Shown here one piece after another: positions 33,116-45,579 of a stretch of DNA of 64,000 nt. The stretch's first letter is position 1. The number at the start of each line of letters is the position of its first letter. The stretch is from Mucidula mucida (taxonomy: Eukaryota; Basidiomycota; Agaricomycetes; Agaricales; Physalacriaceae). The notes under the pieces are model-generated. The model saw only the letters and a program-made list of their open reading frames with translations, did not search any database and was not told where the DNA came from. The translations under genes were made by a program, and so were the position numbers. The stretch covers positions 1 to 64,000 of the forward strand of contig JADNYV010000064.1 in assembly GCA_015501055.1 (NCBI GenBank). The letters are read 5' to 3'.

Positions 33116-35773
33116 ATGGCGACACGACAACAGCATCAGACCGCGCCCGCGAGATTACTCTCGACACCGCGAAAATCGACTAGGATGACGGAACGAGGTG
33201 CTGCCCTGCTCAATCTCGACGAGCAGCGCTTACATTTGAAGGAGTCCAGTGGTGGTAACACTGTTCAGGTCCCCGTTGAAACCTTCCTTGCCCACTATGC
33301 CAATCTCCTTCACTCCCAGCAAGAAACCGACGACCTGGTCTCTCACATTGAAGAAGGGCTCAAGGCAGAGACTTTGAAGAAGAAGCCAAAGCCCAGGACT
33401 TTGACCGGGAATGGCTGGGCCGCAACAAACTTCATAGGTCCTAGCGAAGATAAAGTCTTCAAAGGACTGGCGGGCGTTGCAGAGGAGATCCACACCCATT
33501 GCGAGACATGGAACGAGACGAAGCAGCATGCCAAGCTCCAGCAACGCACGACTCGACTCATTTGTCAACCGAATCATACCACGGCTTCTGAGGTTCGTGG
33601 AGGATCTATGAAGACAGATGCGCGTTTCATCCTCAATGAAATCAGCGACGATGTGCATGCCCGACCTCGGCAGCTGTCGTCCTGCTGAGTTCAAGACTCA
33701 CCTGAACCGTCAGGACCGGATAGATGTATGTCCTTTGGCTTTGCTGTATCACTGATTTGACTTGGTTTAGAACGAAAGCAAGGTTCTTGGAGCCGTCGGT
33801 CACATACTCTGCAATGATCCGTGTCGACGCTTGTGATCGCTTTCACCATCGAGGATCGTTGGATGCGCTTTTGGTATTTTCGAGATCGCACATCACTATA
33901 TCTGCTCAATTCGATATCACGGGTGAGTTGATTTGTGCGCTTTCATTCTTCGCTCTCTTACGCTATTCTCAGAATCCCAGGCTCTTCATTCGTTTCGTCA
34001 TCTTCATGACCTTCGCTCCCCTCGAAGACCTTGGGTACGACCCTACTGTGAAGCGCATTGGCGTCAACGAAAAGGACATTCAATATCGCTTCACCGTGGG
34101 CGACAAGGTGTACCAGACCACGGGAATCATTCATGATTTGAACCTCGACTTGTCACTCGCGCCACGCGGGTATGGGAAGTCATTGAGCTTGACTCTGAAA
34201 CATGCCCATCGGTACACCCAAGGTTTTGAAGGACGTTTGGCTTTACTCTGACGCAACACCGGAATCGGACATCTACAACGCGATCTTCGCAGCCCTTCGG
34301 CAACTGGATAAAGATGGCAGTGTTGCGGAGAACGAGCGTCCTCCGCCGTTGCAGCCGGCTCCTCGCTGGAGGAGGATGCAAAAAACTATTTCATGACGAT
34401 CCTTTCAGACTCAGTTGTCACGATCAACGGCCAGCCAGATGAGGCGCCAGAGCCTCCGGCAGATTACGTCGAGTTGTTCTATACGGAAACAGAGGACAAG
34501 GTCGCGATGGAGCTACTGTCGAGGGCACTCACCGCGGGGAAGTCGATGGGTGTACGCCTAAGCTAAAGAGGGCGAACAGAACCGTATATCCTCACAAGAA
34601 ACGGATTCATCGACGCATCGTGTTCCAGGAGGTGTGCCGCACGCTTTACAAGGTTTTCTCCTACGCCGATTTTACGAAAGGGCTTGCACAGCTTGTCTAC
34701 GGTAACGTTCTCATTTTTGTCCTTTTTTATGACACTGACGCAGTTTTTTGCAGGCTGGAATACATGCGCTTAGCAGGATTTGTTCACCGCGATATCAGCC
34801 CGGGGAATTGCCTCATTTACAAGGGCCAAACGAAGATCTCCGACCTTGAATATGCCCGCACTTATGCTGCTCCGGGTATTGGCGCTGCCCCCCTTACCGT
34901 ACGTTTTCCTGTCATAAGTTCCGATATCTTGGACTCATTGAGCATCAGGGCACTCCGGGATTTATGGCAGTAGAGTATCAGGTCAAGATCATCTTTTTAA
35001 CCTCGTCAAACCTTTCAACCTAGCCGTTCCGGGACGACAACGCGTAGCAAGCGGTATGGTTTAAGTTCAACTTCCTCCATGACCTCGAGTCCGTCCTTTG
35101 GATTACCTGTGGTTCTTACTCGACACTCTACCGGCCAAGTTCACGCAGCGGACGCGAAGGCACCGTACCGTTGTCTTAAGCTCAACGAGACGCTGTTTGA
35201 CGGTTCTCCGTGTTCCATGACCGTCTCAGTTTATGAAGCTTTCCAAACAGACGAAAAGCGTCGCTATGTGAAATCATCAGCGCTCTAACTGGGGTGCATG
35301 GCGTGCACTCCATGCTACTCAAAGCATTGCAAGCCTTTCAATATCTGGTTGCCTGTTATGGTGCGGTGCAATCGTCGCAACCAGTTCTTCCAGATTCCCC
35401 ACATATGACGCACTGGGATCGCAAGGTGTTCCTGCACGCGTACTACGAGGACATCCGCGCTTACTTTATGGACGCCTACGAACAGGTGAAGGACACGACT
35501 GAGGAAGCCCTACCGATCTGGTACACTGATCAGGAGGATGTGCATAGGGTTCAACAGGCAGCGGGCCCCTCGAAGCGGTTTTCTGTAGGAAATGGTCCGA
35601 ATAAGCGGGCTCGGACTGGCACGGACTGGGACAGTGAAGCGTATGTACCGCCTATTCGGGAGGACGAAAACAAAGATGAGGAGGAGGAGGAGGATGACTC
35701 CGGAGGGCCACCGTCACCGACCCAAGAGAGCCAAGATCGGATGACCAAGAGGAAGAGAGCCGGTCAGAAGTAG
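33116..35773 (+). pseudogene. FunK1-family protein kinase, frameshifted
   Basis: The start at 33116 (MATRQQHQTAPARLL) follows a TATA box. Typical FunK1 stretches follow: DRWMRFWYFRDR, then FAPLEDLGYDPTVKRIG, TRVWEVIELDSE, KVLKDVWLYSD, IVFQEV, the catalytic loop GFVHRDISPGNCL, ISDLEYA in place of DFG, and GTPGFMAVEYQ. Then comes FLHDLESVLWI and a Ser/Glu/Lys-rich tail (PPIREDENKDEEEEEDDSGG). The conserved pieces lie in different frames near 33823, about 34150 and about 34203, where introns do not explain the shifts, so the gene is likely inactive. FunK1 kinases are expanded in multicellular mushrooms. Confidence 0.7.
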
Positions 35774-36354
35774 ATTTCCTCGAAAGGCATTCTTCTCCCG
35801 TATATATTTCTCCCAACATGCTCTTGTATTTATTGTATAGTGTCCAGTTTAATTATCAAATTCTCTTTGGGTGATGCTCGTTGCCAGTGTCCTCTGGGTG
35901 GGAGCGAGAGGCGTACTCACGGACGTACTAAGTAGGGGAAGTAGATAGATGTTCACTTTGCAAGTCTTCTCTGTCTCTGAACAAATGACGGACCGGCAAA
36001 ATCTTACCTGCACTCAAGAAATACGTGAACCATAAGAAGGGATCGGAAGAATGCTATTGCTTTGTACGATGTACGTTAGCGTCCATGTTGACGCGTTCTT
36101 GGAGGGTTTAGAAAACCGCTCACAATCTTGAAAGAGTTTGTTGATAATTCTCTCTCCCCTCTCACGCTGCTCCACTGGCAGTACTTGTTTCGAAAAATTT
36201 AGAAAGGACGGGCCCGGTGGGTCTGTGCTCCCACTGTTTCGTGCCAACGTCACGCAGAAAGGTACGTCTTCGTCGCGCGAGAACCGCGTGTAAAGGACCC
36301 CAAGAAGCACAATGTAGCCCTCGTTAACATCCCTCAGGCTACGGTAGTGATCTG
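35774..36354. other. Intergenic, nothing recognised
   Basis: No coding exon, RNA gene or repeat was identified. Confidence 0.4.
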
Positions 36355-37035
36355 CTGGCTCTGACTTGAAGCCAGGCCAGCCGTGGGCCAGCCGTATCCA
36401 AGCCAGAGCCAGGCCAGGCCGTGACGACGGCTTGATGAAGCCTACGGCCTGGCTTCAGATTCTGCAAGCCATAAGGCTTCCGATCCCTTTTGATGGCAGG
36501 TACGGTACTGGCGAATCCGCGGCTGCTCAAACCGTTTCGCTCCCTACCATAAGCCAGCCTTTAAGCCACGGCTCTGGTGGTGTGCTGAAGAAGTCAAATG
36601 TTGAGGTATGTGCAGAACCCCCATACCTATTTGGTCACTGATGTTAACTCCTCGCAGCAATTTCAGTCGCTGTCCGCGTCCGTAGCGCTCAGGACAGTCC
36701 CTCCTGTCAATTGGTCAGGTGACTCAGGTCCGATAATCAATGACAGTGATCTTTCAACACGAATTTTGAACTGTTCTAGTATGAACAGACAAGTGTACAG
36801 CAATCCTTGGTTGTAAGTATACCTCACCCATGTTACATACCCTTCGAGATTACAAAATCTGGTGGGTGCTTGCCCCCGCCGCCTCCCGCCACCATCCCGC
36901 CCTAAGCCACGGCTCAGGCCAGAGCCAGCCAAAGCCAGCCGTGGGTTACGGCTTCTGGCATGGCTTGGGAGTCGGAGAAGCCAGAGCTCTGAAAAGCCAG
37001 GCCAAGCCAGCGGCTTCAGGCCAAAGTCACTAGTA
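36355..37035. mobile_element. GCC-rich inverted-repeat element, probably non-autonomous
   Basis: Both ends are dense in the motifs AAGCCAGGCC, GCCAGCCGTGG and GGCTTCAGGC, in opposite orientation. The left end has GACTTGAAGCCAGGCCAG. The complement of the right end reads GACTTTGGCCTGAAGCC followed by GGCCTGGC. The interior has further AAGCCACGGCTC copies and no transposase. No clear target duplication was found. Confidence 0.45.
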
Positions 37036-37439
37036 GGGTGTTACGGCTTGGATGAGATCATGCTCAATTTCGTTCCGAAAAAACATGTATATTGAGTGTA
37101 CATACATTATACAGCAAGTAGATCTGCGCCAGGAAGGTGTCGGTTGATCAATTGGCTTTCTGCTTCTGCTGAGAATAACGATTGAACAGTGTTCTTTACT
37201 GTGTCGCTTTGAGGCTGTGTACCAGTGGAAGTCGAGCGGAACATGTTCGGTAAAATCCGTGTCCTACCCAGGTCCTAGGTGCCCCTCTTTTCATGGGGCG
37301 AGCATGAGCTCGCAGAACCCGTCTACGAATACTGGAACGAACTGGACTGTCCCGCTTGCTCGGCCGAAACCGTGTCGACGCACCTGGATCGGAGCGCTCT
37401 CCACAGTAAAAAGGAATCAAGTTTGGATTGACCGAGGAA

Positions 37440-38060
37440 CATGGGTGCACATTCACGATATGGCTGGGTGTCCAAATGCGCCGCGGTCTTCTAGCTCTGA
37501 AATTAGTGTCTACTGAACGATTATGCATACGAGGACGTGGGGGAAGATGATTGCGAGGACGCGATTGTGATGGAGATCAGGTATGCCCAGTATCTTGTTT
37601 CTCTTCTTGTATTTATATTTGACAAATGAATGTGAGCAGGGTATAACTGTCGTTTCCAAGGTCTTCTTTATCCTCTGGGAGGGGCGCGCTGTCGTCCACG
37701 TTGACCATCCATGTTTCCGGAATCCTTACTGACAACAGCCTCCTTGACCGTCACGTCCGTGGGCGGACGACATCGTCCATAACAGTATCAACATCTTCAG
37801 ATACGCGAAGGGACACTACTGTCATCTCAAGGGCTTCCGCGTCGCATGCTCCTGCAGATTCCGGACGACCATTCTATTTGTCAGAAGCCTTGTCTCCTTC
37901 GCAGCGGCGTTGACGTCTTTTGATATATCTATCCTCGCGGCTTCGTTGCCTGTAGTAACGACACGATTATGATGGGGACGCTACCTTCCCAGCAGCCAGA
38001 GTCCGCGACGTCTGATGTTTACGCTAGGGTTCGGACAGATTGGCTTCAGAGGGCGATATT
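37440..38060 (+). pseudogene. Acidic secreted protein, heavily decayed copy
   Basis: Remnants of the leader region and of a short acidic tract (EDVGEDDCEDAIVMEI type) are followed by an exon 2 relic that includes the TSFDISILAASL-like stretch. Stops and shifts occur throughout. Confidence 0.5.
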
Positions 38061-38967
38061 GATTGTGCTCTCTATCTAGGTGAGTTGCACGCGCGTTCGA
38101 GAGAAGACGCTGAGGCACAAATACAGTAAATTACAGGTACACTTGGTGTCCGATGTGTCTTAATATTCTTTGCTTTGCGCGTTGCGTTTATCAGTCAGGT
38201 TTCTATGCAAGTAGACATTCCGGGGGCACTTTGTCGCCAGCCTGTTGTCGCTTATTTTGAGATTTTGGGCTGACGGCCTTGGAACGTGTTCACGTCGTCT
38301 TGATCATGATTTCCACGGACATGTTCTATCTTTCTTCAATTACGTCTGCTTTTCCGTTCTGTTCAAGACCGGAGTCCAACGGGGGTTGGAATTTCAATCT
38401 TCGACATCGCCGTTGAAAGTGCTCTAACAGGAACCCTCGCACACCTGATAACGTGGAAACGGAAGGCTTTACCTGTGGCATGGCGGCCTTGCGACCAGAT
38501 AGAACGCGTTCACGTGACGTTGCGCTCCTCTATGCGCGGGGGCTAACGTAGCATGCTGGACTACTTCGACCGGATCCCTAACAGTCCTGGTCTTCCTTGT
38601 CTCATATATGGCTTGACTAGGTCTCTAGAGTTACGCTCGCCTAATGTACTCGGCTGGCAGAGGCGCATGTCGGGTTTGCCTCATACTACTGGATTTTTCT
38701 TCGGTGGATCAAATTGTCGTGGGTCTTGCGGGAGCATGTTGCGCTGAATGTCTCGCTATGGCTTATACATCGACTCAGCGTCAAGTCGATGATCGAGGTG
38801 CGAGTGGCTTGGTGCCTCAATGTGGCGCAATTATTGGTGGTGCTAGACTGTAAGAAGTTTGCTACTTCGTGGCTTAGACATAATCAAACTAACACTCCAC
38901 AGTAATATCCAGGCCTTGAAGCAATCAAACGAGCTCGCATTGATGTTTTTCCTTTTCCAGCGAGCGG

Positions 38968-38973
38968 CACGTG
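38968..38973. promoter_or_regulatory. CACGTG E-box upstream of HMG gene B
   Basis: CACGTGATCACTGACC lies about 85 bases before the ATG, identical to the site in copies A and D. Confidence 0.5.
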
Positions 38974-39053
38974 ATCACTGACCAAAATCAGGGCGAGACG
39001 CGCTTTGCCTTTTGTTCACAGCCTCCACTACCACCATTTTCACTTGCTACACA

Positions 39054-40228
39054 ATGGCGAATTTTGGGACCATTATGTTCACGGCACCTCCCTCTGAGCT
39101 TACGGACGAGCTCAAGACGAATTACACGGCGGTCTTTCAGCACATCCCCTCCAAGGACGATGTCCGCGCTGTGATTACCGCCGCCAATCAGAAAAACTCC
39201 ACAGGGAACTCAGGCCACGTCAAACGGCCATCCAACTCGTATATAATCTTCCGCTCGTGCATGAACCACTTTGCGCCCACAGAGTTGTTCACAGAGATCG
39301 AGAACACCTACGGATCGCCGACTAATGGCTGGTTTTCAAAGCTCGTCACCCATTACTGGCATAAGTTGCCAGCACACGTCCGACAATTCTACGACGACAT
39401 GCAGAAGGAGGTGAAGCAGCAGCATGCGAAAGACCATCCGGGTTACAAGTATCATCCGGCGAAACCAGCTAAGGGACATAAGGGGAAGAGGCGCAAGACG
39501 GAGAGTCCCAAGTCCTCGGCGAGGGTATCCCCTCCACCACAGACGCCAGTGTGGGACGCGGCGCTGGAGCCATTCCAATTTACTTTCCAAATCGAGAGCC
39601 CATTGGTGGATGCACCACATCAATTCACGCATGCCCCGTTGCCCGCGGTCAATGGGCAAGAACACGCTCAATCGCGAGACCATTTCGCCCCGCAGCCTTT
39701 TGTCGACGCGTTGTCTGAGGTATGTGCTTTGTTCGCCTTTTTGTCCTTGTCTCATTTGTTCTCTTAGCAGCCCGGTAATGAATTCTACGGGCGCGAGAAC
39801 TTTGCCGTCGCTGGTCCCTTGAATCAGGTATGTGCATTGTTGGCTTATAATTTCTTCTTGTCTGACTTGTTCTTCAAGCAGTACGCCCACCCGACCTACG
39901 CCCTCGATGGATTTAACGGAGCCTCGCCTTTTACTGGCTACACATTTAATCCGATTCCGGTATGTGTATTGTAATCACTTGGGTGTGGGTCTTTGGCTAA
40001 CTGACTCGCCAGGTTTCTACGCCCTTGGACCTCAACAAACCTCTGGACGAGACGTTTATCACCATATGCCGCCAACTCTTCCCGCTGGAGATTGAATGCG
40101 GCATCAACTTTGACAAGCTGAGGCGAGACGATGTGCTCATCACATCCATGTCTCATAAGGACCAGGAGTTCCTCGACCTGAGGCTGCTGGCGCGCGCTAG
40201 CTACCCTTTCTGGATGTGCGAGTTCTAG
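39054..40228 (+). CDS. HMG-box transcription factor, copy B
   Basis: Four exons (39054-39719, 39768-39827, 39882-39959, 40013-40228) give 339 residues. The N terminus (MANFGTIMFTAPPSELTDEL) differs from copies A and D. The HMG box runs from about residue 56 (VKRPSNSYIIFRSCM) through WFSKLVTHYWHKLPAHVRQF to QQHAKDHPGYKYHPAKP, then a basic GKRRKTESPK stretch. The C-terminal domain reads LDETFITICRQLFPLEIECG and ends PFWMCEF. It is nearly identical to copy C. Located between the conserved E-box block and KEN-box gene B. Confidence 0.8.
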
Positions 40229-41487
40229 GATGTTGTACTATTTCTTTTCTGTTTTTTTCCTGTCTCATTTATCTCTGCATCTTTTTACCATTACATGTCT
40301 TGCTTTCCAGTCTCGTTGCTACATAGCGCATTGTCATATCCATCGCATTTACGATACCCGTACATATTCCCACATCCATCTCTTTGTTTATCTCGTATCG
40401 CTATCGTTTGCCTGTTTTCCGAGTTTTTCTCATCTTCCATCGCATTAGGATATCCATATTTGTGCATCCAGCTCAGCTTCTTATTCCGTATCGCTATCTA
40501 CATCGTCCAATGTACATACTTGTCTAAATTGCATCTGTTGTTGTGTTCATTTTGCACTTTAGTGGTACAATTACCAGTGACTCTTGAATCTTGACCACCA
40601 TCTACCACGCAATCCGCTTCCTGGCGAATCTACAGAAGCAAAGAATGATCATGCGGGAAAATCCGAGGCGACGCGTGTTCTTGCTCTTTCCATAACATCC
40701 ATGTCGGCTCGCCAAAGCCGCCTACGCATACTCGGGATGTTTGAAATCCAGGCCGATATTCTAGTGGCACGAAATGCCCGTTTCGAACGACTGGCCGGAA
40801 ACGTGTCGCTGAACACCCAGATTGAAGCTGCCGCGCCAGCGGTATAGTAGCCGCGGAAGCAAACAAAAACGATCTCGATTCTCCGTTTGACGTCCATCAT
40901 CACCTCGCGAGTTTCTGCTACTTGGCTCAAGTGTTCGACTGGAGTACTTTTTGCTCTCTCGCTTTTGATATATTTTTATCGGGCGTATCTGCCGGACTTG
41001 TGGGCGTCGGGTTCAACGTCTCCCTCCGCCTCTGGAAGAGGACAGATGTTGGTTATAAAAACGGTAGGGGATGCAAATCCTCGTTTTCTTTTCACGAACT
41101 TACGCTCTATGTCTACTATCTCTAGTATTCAGTTTATGCCAACAAATACTTCCTGAGGTATCGGCCCCTCAATGCATGCGCGCGCCCATCGGCGAAACAT
41201 TCTAATCACGGAGCCACGAATCACCTTTGGTTTACAAAAAGAGTCGATGCCCTTTGAAGTGTGTACTTTGTCGATATCCTACGAAGCCATGTCATCTGGT
41301 CAACTCGGTCCCGTTCTCTTGGTGAAAACTCCTCCTCGCCCGATGGTTGATTGACTTACTGGCAAGGCGAGTCGATAAATGGCAAAACATGTCTAAGATT
41401 CCAGGGACAGGAGTCTATCAGAATCATTTATATACTTGGGACAGAACGAAAGAGGCCTAATTCCCTTCTTGCTCTCTGACCTTCATC
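40229..41487. repeat. Conserved spacer between HMG B and KEN-box gene B
   Basis: Almost identical to 50826-52093 and more distantly related to 21875-23013. No intact gene was seen. Confidence 0.6.
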
Positions 41488-42243
41488 ATGCCTGCTTCCG
41501 CCACTTCCGCTCTTTCTCGCTGCGTCGCCTGGTTTCTCGGAAAATGCAGTAGATCGAGCAGTGAAGGACTGGTCGAAAAGACCGAAGAGTTGCGCATTGT
41601 GAGATGTCTCCTTTCATTGGCTATGTCGGTTCTGACACACGCAGCCCGCGCCCACTAGACTCCAGGATGATTCTCATAAACCTCAGGCCTTCAAATCGGG
41701 CGCGGCGCTCTTCACACTACCGCAACATTTGCCTCTTGCTCTTCTTGAGCTTTCTCTCCTCTGCACGGCCCAAGGCGTCGCTGCTGTACTCGAAGAGCCG
41801 CAGACCATCGTCTTGCGTACCGCAGTGGCCGCTTTGAAGGTCACCGTTACTGAGTTTGTCGAACCGACCCCAATGGAAGTTGAGGTATGAATTCCCAAGG
41901 CTGACGCCGATGCACCGCTAACGGTGACCTTCAGATCCTTCGTCCTACCCCTACTATTTGTCTCACACCGCCAACACCCACGAAGAGGAAGCCCAAGGCT
42001 GACTCCAAATCGTTTGCACCTCTCCAGAACATCGCCAGCGCTCCTGGAACCCTACGTCCCAGTGGTAAATGGCATGGCAGAAAACATACCTCCAGCCGAC
42101 GAGCGCATGGTAAAGAGAATCTCGCTAGCCGCCCATTGAAGACAAGAGAGGAGCGGCTCAAGGCATACACGCCGCCTGCGCGCTTCTTGGTCTACGTCAA
42201 GGGCAAGAAATACTCCCAATACCCGACATCACATAGATTTTAG
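41488..42243 (+). CDS. KEN-box small protein, copy B
   Basis: Three exons (41488-41598, 41645-41884, 41935-42243) give about 219 residues, with the same MPASATSALSRCVAWFLGK start, PTPMEVE exon end, LTPPTPTKRKP and KENLAS motifs as copy A. Near the end a one-base loss (GCGCGCTTCTTGG) and a later compensating change give a different 15-residue stretch (FLVYVKGKKYSQ) before the common YPTSHRF ending. Likely still functional. Confidence 0.6.
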
Positions 42244-43024
42244 ATTGATTGTTTCTCAACCCTCTTGGTCATCTAGTTCTGCTCTTCAATTTGCTTGTTT
42301 TTACGCTACAGACCATTACTTTACAGCTTTCTACTATCTGTAGTCCACTGTTCACACGGTGTTGAAGCAGATCTTTCCCTTTCAACTAGTACCTATATCT
42401 TCCTTACTTATCTTTCGCTATTATCTGTAGTCCACTGTTCGCGCGGTGTTGAAGCAGAACTTTTCATTTCGTACTTTACGCTATTTTTGCATGTATCACC
42501 TATCTATCTGTTCGCAGTCTTCATTTCTGTTTCCGAGTTTCGCTTATTGCATCTGTTGTTGTGCTCATTTCAAACTTCAGTGTTACATGTATTTACCACA
42601 AACGCGCTTTCTTCCGCGCGCTACCTTCCGTCATTAATTCGAGTTTAGGCTTTTCAACAGCGGGATAAAGCAAACAATGATCGAGCGGGAAAATCTCAGG
42701 GACCCGGGCGTGCTCTTCCTCTGAGTCTTTCCATAACATCCATGTCGATATGACGAGCTCGCCAAATTTGCTAACGAGTACTCGGATTGGCTGAATCTAG
42801 AAGTTGGCTTGACCTGCCCTACATGCTTCGAACAACTGGCCGGAAACGCTCACTCAGATTGGAGTTTCGAAAGAAAACCTACCATTACGACTTCGGCTTA
42901 TGCTATATGTTTGTTTACATGCTGGGCGCTCCATTCTCCCTACGGAAAATTGGGCTCATGAATGGAACCAAATTTGAATCGCATATATCAACGGGGACCG
43001 TCTCCATGGGCGTACATTTGCGAT

Positions 43025-43310
43025 ATGGCTAGGTGCCGTTTTTTAATCCTTGTTATTGCTTTCATTCTTGCTTCTGCTGTGGCCGCTGTTGCAGATGAGC
43101 GTTCTGCTGGAACTCCCGAGAATCGCGTCTGCCGGCAGCTGGATGGACCTCCATGCATTTGACGATTTGGGGGTTGGGAGGAGGAGGGAGAGGAAGGAGA
43201 TGTTTATGGCGATGAACAGGATGAAGATGGTGATTGCGAAGATGACGATGATGGTTCGGTGGAAGAGCACTGCGAAGGTGACGAGGCAAGTCTGGTTTCT
43301 CTTCTTTTGT
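43025..43310 (+). pseudogene. Acidic secreted protein, decayed copy
   Basis: Same broken structure as at 24561: intact leader, stop at RQLDGPPCI, acidic tract out of frame. An extra short segment (GGCAAGTCTG) follows the tract. Confidence 0.6.
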
Positions 43311-43939
43311 TAATTTCTGACGAACAGCATGCGATTAGGGCATGACGACTCTGTCTGTGTCTTTTCCAGAATCTTTATCGTAGGGAACGCTGTTGTCTAC
43401 GGTGACCGTCCAGGTTTCTGACCAGCTGACATTAGTCGTCTCCTTGACCGCGACTTCGGCTCTTCAAGTAAATCTAGACTGTCATCGTTGATATCTTTCA
43501 ATGTATCTCTCCTCGCGGCTTCTGCAGAGTCGTAACCCCACGAGCTCGATAGGGCTAAACCTTCCTTCTCAGTGGCGACGTCTCATAGGATTCGGAAAGA
43601 CGTTCCTTTGTGGGGCTTTGTGCTGGGAGCGATTGTACCATCCCAGAGCCCATTGGTGATTGTCCCATAACGAATCTTCTCCCGGTATAGGCTCATTGCC
43701 GCAGGAGAGGAAAACCTCTGATCGCCAGAATGTTTCGCCAAGTTAAGCGGGACAATGCACTCATCGCTAACATATGTCACACGGACTGGGAGCTCTGTGA
43801 AATGCGCACCGCAGCCCGAGTTTTAGAATATTGGACATTTTCATTTTCAGTTATTTGCGCGTCAATCACAGATCCTGCAGCACGTGGAGAACAAGGAAAA
43901 TGAGACGTGGTGTCGGCGTCTCTCCTTCCTTCGTCCACG

Positions 43940-44805
43940 ATGGACAAATCCCTTTCCCAACAGGAAAACACGAAGTCTTCCGACGTACACACTTCCCCGC
44001 CACCGCACCCTACCGGGCAACCCCTCACTCTCTTTCAACTCTCCAAAATACCTGCCTTGGTCCTCATCAGTCTAGTGTTTTTTTTCATCGGTGCCGTCTT
44101 GGTGCACTCTTGTCCCATCCCAATGTCCATAGACATTATACCGGCAGCGACCTGTGCAACAATCCAGGTCATCCTCCTGGTCTCACTAGGTCTTGGGGTT
44201 TGGAACGGCGGGGTGCCCCGCTTACTTCTATTTGTGATGCATAGTATGACCACTATCGGTGCGTACTCATAAGCAGTCATGTTTAGTCTGTCTCCTGTTC
44301 TGATTACAGTCTTTAGGTTTTCTAGTTAGTTTACCGTGCACAACCGGAGGCGTTTGGATGGTCGTCGTCCTACTGCTTCCGAGCTCCTTGGTATTCCACT
44401 TTGCAACGATCATCTCAGGGGACCCATATGAAATGGGCTTGTACGGTATGTTTTCATTATCAGTGCTTACTTTTACTCAAGCCGCTTAAGGAGCAATTGC
44501 GTGTGGTCTGGAGTCTTTCATCCGGGGGCTTGTGTCGTACGTACGTACGAGAGTTGACTCTGCTGAGGCATCCACGCGCACCGGGCATGGTGATGAGTCC
44601 CTACTGGTGCCGTCGGTCCCAGAAGATCCGCCGGTCAGTCATTTTCCCTTCTGAAGAGGCGGTCTTCTTTTTGTGTACAGCAGGATGCTTAAGGGTATTT
44701 TTGCAGAGCTACACGGATGCTGATTGTTCCGCTAGGTCGGCGACAATTCAGAAGTCGTCCAGTCAGGACCCCAGTCGGAGTCCTCCAGTGGCCAAGATGG
44801 TCTAG
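43940..44805 (+). CDS. Four-helix-type membrane protein, intact array copy
   Basis: Four exons (43940-44258, 44317-44445, 44491-44633, 44707-44805) give 229 residues. A polar N terminus (MDKSLSQQENTKSSDV) is followed by hydrophobic segments LVLISLVFFFIGAVLV, TIQVILLVSLGLGVW, LLLFVMHSMTTI with VSLPC after the intron, and VWMVVVLLLPSSLVFHF. The cytosolic tail is Ser/Pro-rich and ends SPPVAKMV. Length, intron phases and the SY start of the last exon match the 4887 gene. It is the only complete copy within the array and lies between KEN-box gene B and an RFC1 scar. Confidence 0.65.
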
Positions 44806-45203
44806 ACTGAGTAAGCTTTTTGATTTAGACCTTTTGAGTGCGCTATTCACACCCGCTGGTAGTTCAGATTTGTTCGCAAATTTCCACTCTCCAATTCACT
44901 CTGTACTCGGATCTCATCGCAATCATTAACTTATCATCGCATTCTCGGCTTCCATTCCACTCTCCAAATCACTCCGCACTCGGAATCGCATTGTAAACTT
45001 AAATCATCGCCTACAGCGGCATACTCGGATTGGACTTTTTAGACATAGATATTGTCTGTACTATAGAGATCGTTATGAATGGCCTCAAGGGCATCAATAC
45101 CCACACGTTGCGAGTGCAACTGCAAGACTCAAGAGAGTGAATCCATCAGGAACTTATAAACACTAATCTGAACGGTACGGTTAGTGTTGCTAGCGGTTTC
45201 CGA

Positions 45204-45545
45204 GCGAGTAAAGTTATCGACATCAGTGCGTATATCACTGCAGCAAACCGAATACTATTGATATATTTTCAGACGACGACGCGCCATCTCCCCAGGTCGA
45301 AGGCGGTGCTCGTGTCTAGCGACGAGGAGGAGCCGGTGCCGAAGAAGGTCAAGCCACGCCCACCAATTTCTCCTGCAAATAGAGCTAACGCCAAATTGTA
45401 GATGACGCCAAACCTTCACGCAAACGCAAGAAACCGGTCATTCTGTCCAGCGACGACGACGAAGTATCACCCTCGCTCAAGAAGAAATCGACACCTGCAT
45501 AACCTAGAAGTCTGCTTCGTCCAAGAAGAAGGACAAAGAATACAA
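45204..45545 (+). pseudogene. RFC1 exon 2-4 scar, copy 2
   Basis: Same extent, deletions and internal stop as the scar at 26395-26740, with a few base differences. This indicates that the truncated RFC1 was duplicated after it was damaged. Confidence 0.85.
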
Positions 45546-45579
45546 CGACGATGGTCGCTAACTCGCTAAACTCGCCTAT

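Larger units (their letters stand above)
37080..38990. repeat. Upstream half of array unit B
   Basis: 37080-37185 matches 18046-18170. 37186-38990 matches 47936-49570 and, more distantly, 18640-20550. It carries a decayed acidic-protein copy and the conserved HMG upstream block. Confidence 0.7.
42244..45560. repeat. Segmental duplication, copy 2 (about 3.3 kb)
   Basis: Near-identical counterpart of 23777-26760, with the four-helix gene complete. It includes the doubled 85-bp repeat (42340 and 42425). Confidence 0.85.
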
